Position numbers and translations under genes: made by a program. The notes beneath the pieces were generated by a model. The model was not told where the DNA came from and ran no database searches. It worked only from the letters and a program-made list of their open reading frames with translations. This document shows, in pieces, positions 62,466 to 64,000 of a stretch of 64,000 nucleotides of DNA. How positions within the stretch are numbered: the first letter of the stretch is position 1; each line of letters begins with the position of its first letter. Location of the stretch: positions 3,277,244 to 3,341,243 of the forward strand of contig JACBWW010000022.1 of the NCBI GenBank assembly GCA_020086605.1. The letters run 5' to 3'. The stretch comes from Lanius collurio (taxonomy: Eukaryota; Chordata; Aves; Passeriformes; Laniidae).

Positions 62466-62954
62466 TGTTGTGGTTTAAGCCCAGCTGGTGACACGACACC
62501 AATGCAGCAGCTCACTGCCCTTGGGATGGGAGAGAATCAGGAGAGTGAAAGTGAGGAAACAGATGGACTGAGATAAAGTTGAATAAAGAAAAGGCTGCAC
62601 ACAAGCAAAGCAAACCAAGGAATTCTTTCACCACATCCCATGGGTGTTCAGCTCCATCATGCTTGGTGGTTACTTGGGGAGACAAATGCCATCACTCCAA
62701 ACATCCCCCCAGCTTTCCATGCTGAGTGTGATGCCAGATGGTCTGGAATATCCCTTTGGTCAGCTGGGGTCACCTGTCCTGGCTGTGTCCCCTCCCAGTG
62801 TGTTATCAACACTGAGTTATCAACACTCCCAGTGTGTTATCAACACTGAGTTATCAGCCTGAGTTATCAACACTCTTTTCAGCACAAAGCCAAAGCACAG
62901 CCCCATAACAGCCCTACGAAAAAAACTGGCTTTATCCCAGACAAAAGCAGAACA
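62466..62954 (+). mobile_element. Degraded solo LTR of an endogenous retrovirus-like element
   Basis: Starts TGTTGTGGTTTA and ends in CA (agcagaaca). Internal landmarks are gggatgggagagaatcagga, agataaagttgaataaag, gtcacctgtcctggctgtgt followed by cccctccc, and ggctttatcccaga. This is a non-coding LTR type that I recall as widespread in bird genomes. The assignment rests on memory of its ends and the ggctgtgtcccctccca block. No internal retroviral genes flank it, so it is a solo LTR. No clear target-site duplication remains, which agrees with age. Confidence 0.75.
62793..62875 (+). repeat. Internal tandem repeat of the LTR, 34-bp unit
   Basis: Unit tcccagtgtgttatcaacac followed by tgagttatcaacac at 62793-62826. 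A second copy at 62827-62858 changes near its end, and a partial third (ctgagttatcaacactc) lies at 62859-62875. The first two copies are nearly identical, so the duplication is younger than the element around it. Confidence 0.9.
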
Positions 62955-64000
62955 TCATACAACACAGATGAATGTTCTTCTACTGAACATAAATTTGTTC
63001 TTAGAAAATTAAAAGGTCTGGGCTTTTTATTCTTTAGCTGAAGCATGTTAATCACTCCAGAAAGTAATGGAAAGATAGCAAAGGAATGCAATCTTCTGTG
63101 AAGGAGTTTTCTGGAGATGAAACTGGCCAGAATTCTTCATTCATAGTAAAACTCTGCCTGAAATTTTACTTCGGTCCAACTTTAAATCCAAAATTTTTGA
63201 AGCTTATTTCTTAAAGGAAATTCTATATGCTGTATGCTATAAGGAGGCCAAAGGCTGGAATTTTCAAAGCAAGTTGATGTGACACAGAACACAAGCTCTT
63301 TGGCCAAGGAGTGTGTCCAATTCAGACCTTTCAAGTTCCAAATCCCGTGGCCCCAGTGACCCTATTTTAGTTTCTCAGTAGACAAATGTCTGGGGAAAGG
63401 GAAGACTTTCTGTGTTTATCCAGGACTTCTGGAACTGTGGCTCCACAAGCCTCAGGGCTTGACATGAGTTTACTAACAAACAGTTCCTAGTTTGTAAAGT
63501 TACTAAAGAAACAACTGTTGGTCCCAAATTCTCTCAAAACATTGTCCAGATGTGGATTGATCATCACACTGAATTTAGTATCAAACATGCATGCACAGAC
63601 ATTTGTGTGGGAAATGCTGGACAAGCATTCAGGTAGGGCTGTTCTGCATCGTTTTTCATGCAGGTGGCTTTGCCTGGGCTGGCAGAATTTCTGATGCATT
63701 TTGTTTAAAACAGAAAATGTTATACAGATGTAGATGCAGTCGACAAAAGAAGTAAAAAGGTCTCTTCAGTATTTCCTAGGCTACTCCTCTTTTCCTTACA
63801 ACATTTAGAGGCTATAAAGCAATCAAACATGCTCTTAATAAGCATAATCCTGAAGAAAAGCATTTTTCTTCAATTAAAAAAATAACTAGCAATTAACCCA
63901 TAAGACGACTTTCAATGACCAAAAAAAACCCCAAAACACACCTACTAACACTGTGTTGCCATCAATTCCATTACTCTTTTAACAGTCTTTTCTGTAGTTC
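62955..64000. other. Intergenic sequence to the window end
   Basis: No gene is recognised. Minus-strand frames at 62998-63091 and 63487-63699 are exon-sized but have no identifiable content. Confidence 0.55.

Noticed and set aside
1..64000. tRNA, rRNA, snoRNA and CRISPR arrays
   Set aside because: No tRNA B-box with foldable arms, no rRNA core sequence and no regularly spaced repeats were seen on either strand.

Overview
This window looks like nuclear DNA from a bird, probably a songbird-like species. The evidence is several truncated CR1 retrotransposon 3' ends of avian type, one degraded LTR of a kind familiar from bird genomes, a GC-rich CpG-island promoter set in an AT-rich desert, and a vertebrate two-exon nuclear gene, UQCRFS1. 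The species cannot be fixed from the sequence alone. Nothing bacterial, viral (apart from the old LTR) or organellar is visible.

Layout. 1-17590: AT-rich intergenic DNA with an assembly gap at 764-1091, poly(A) tracts, two CR1 fragments (15289-15565 minus, 15970-16296 plus) and no gene I can defend. 17731-18370: a polypurine tract followed by a CpG island carrying a full CRE/ATF site and an NRF-1-like site. 17988-20769 (plus): UQCRFS1, the Rieske iron-sulfur subunit of respiratory complex III, complete in two coding exons (211 + 611 nt, 273 codons) with a 1960-bp phase-1 intron and a poly(A) signal at 20905. 20930-54500: a long gene desert with three more CR1 pieces, simple repeats, candidate orphan exons with strong splice sites (31456-31693, 33171-33216) and an orphan CpG island (about 42380-42960). 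54532-58501 (minus): four putative exons with GT-AG borders and matching phases that join into a 223-codon open frame followed by a poly(A) signal. I do not recognise the product, and the call is tentative. 62466-62954: an old solo LTR with an internal 34-bp tandem duplication.

Only UQCRFS1 is certain. Its product is imported into mitochondria, receives a [2Fe-2S] cluster and carries electrons from ubiquinol to cytochrome c1. The CRE and NRF-1-like motifs in its promoter are the sort of elements that coordinate nuclear respiratory-chain genes. Everything else called here is repeat, regulatory candidate or hypothesis, and is scored accordingly.
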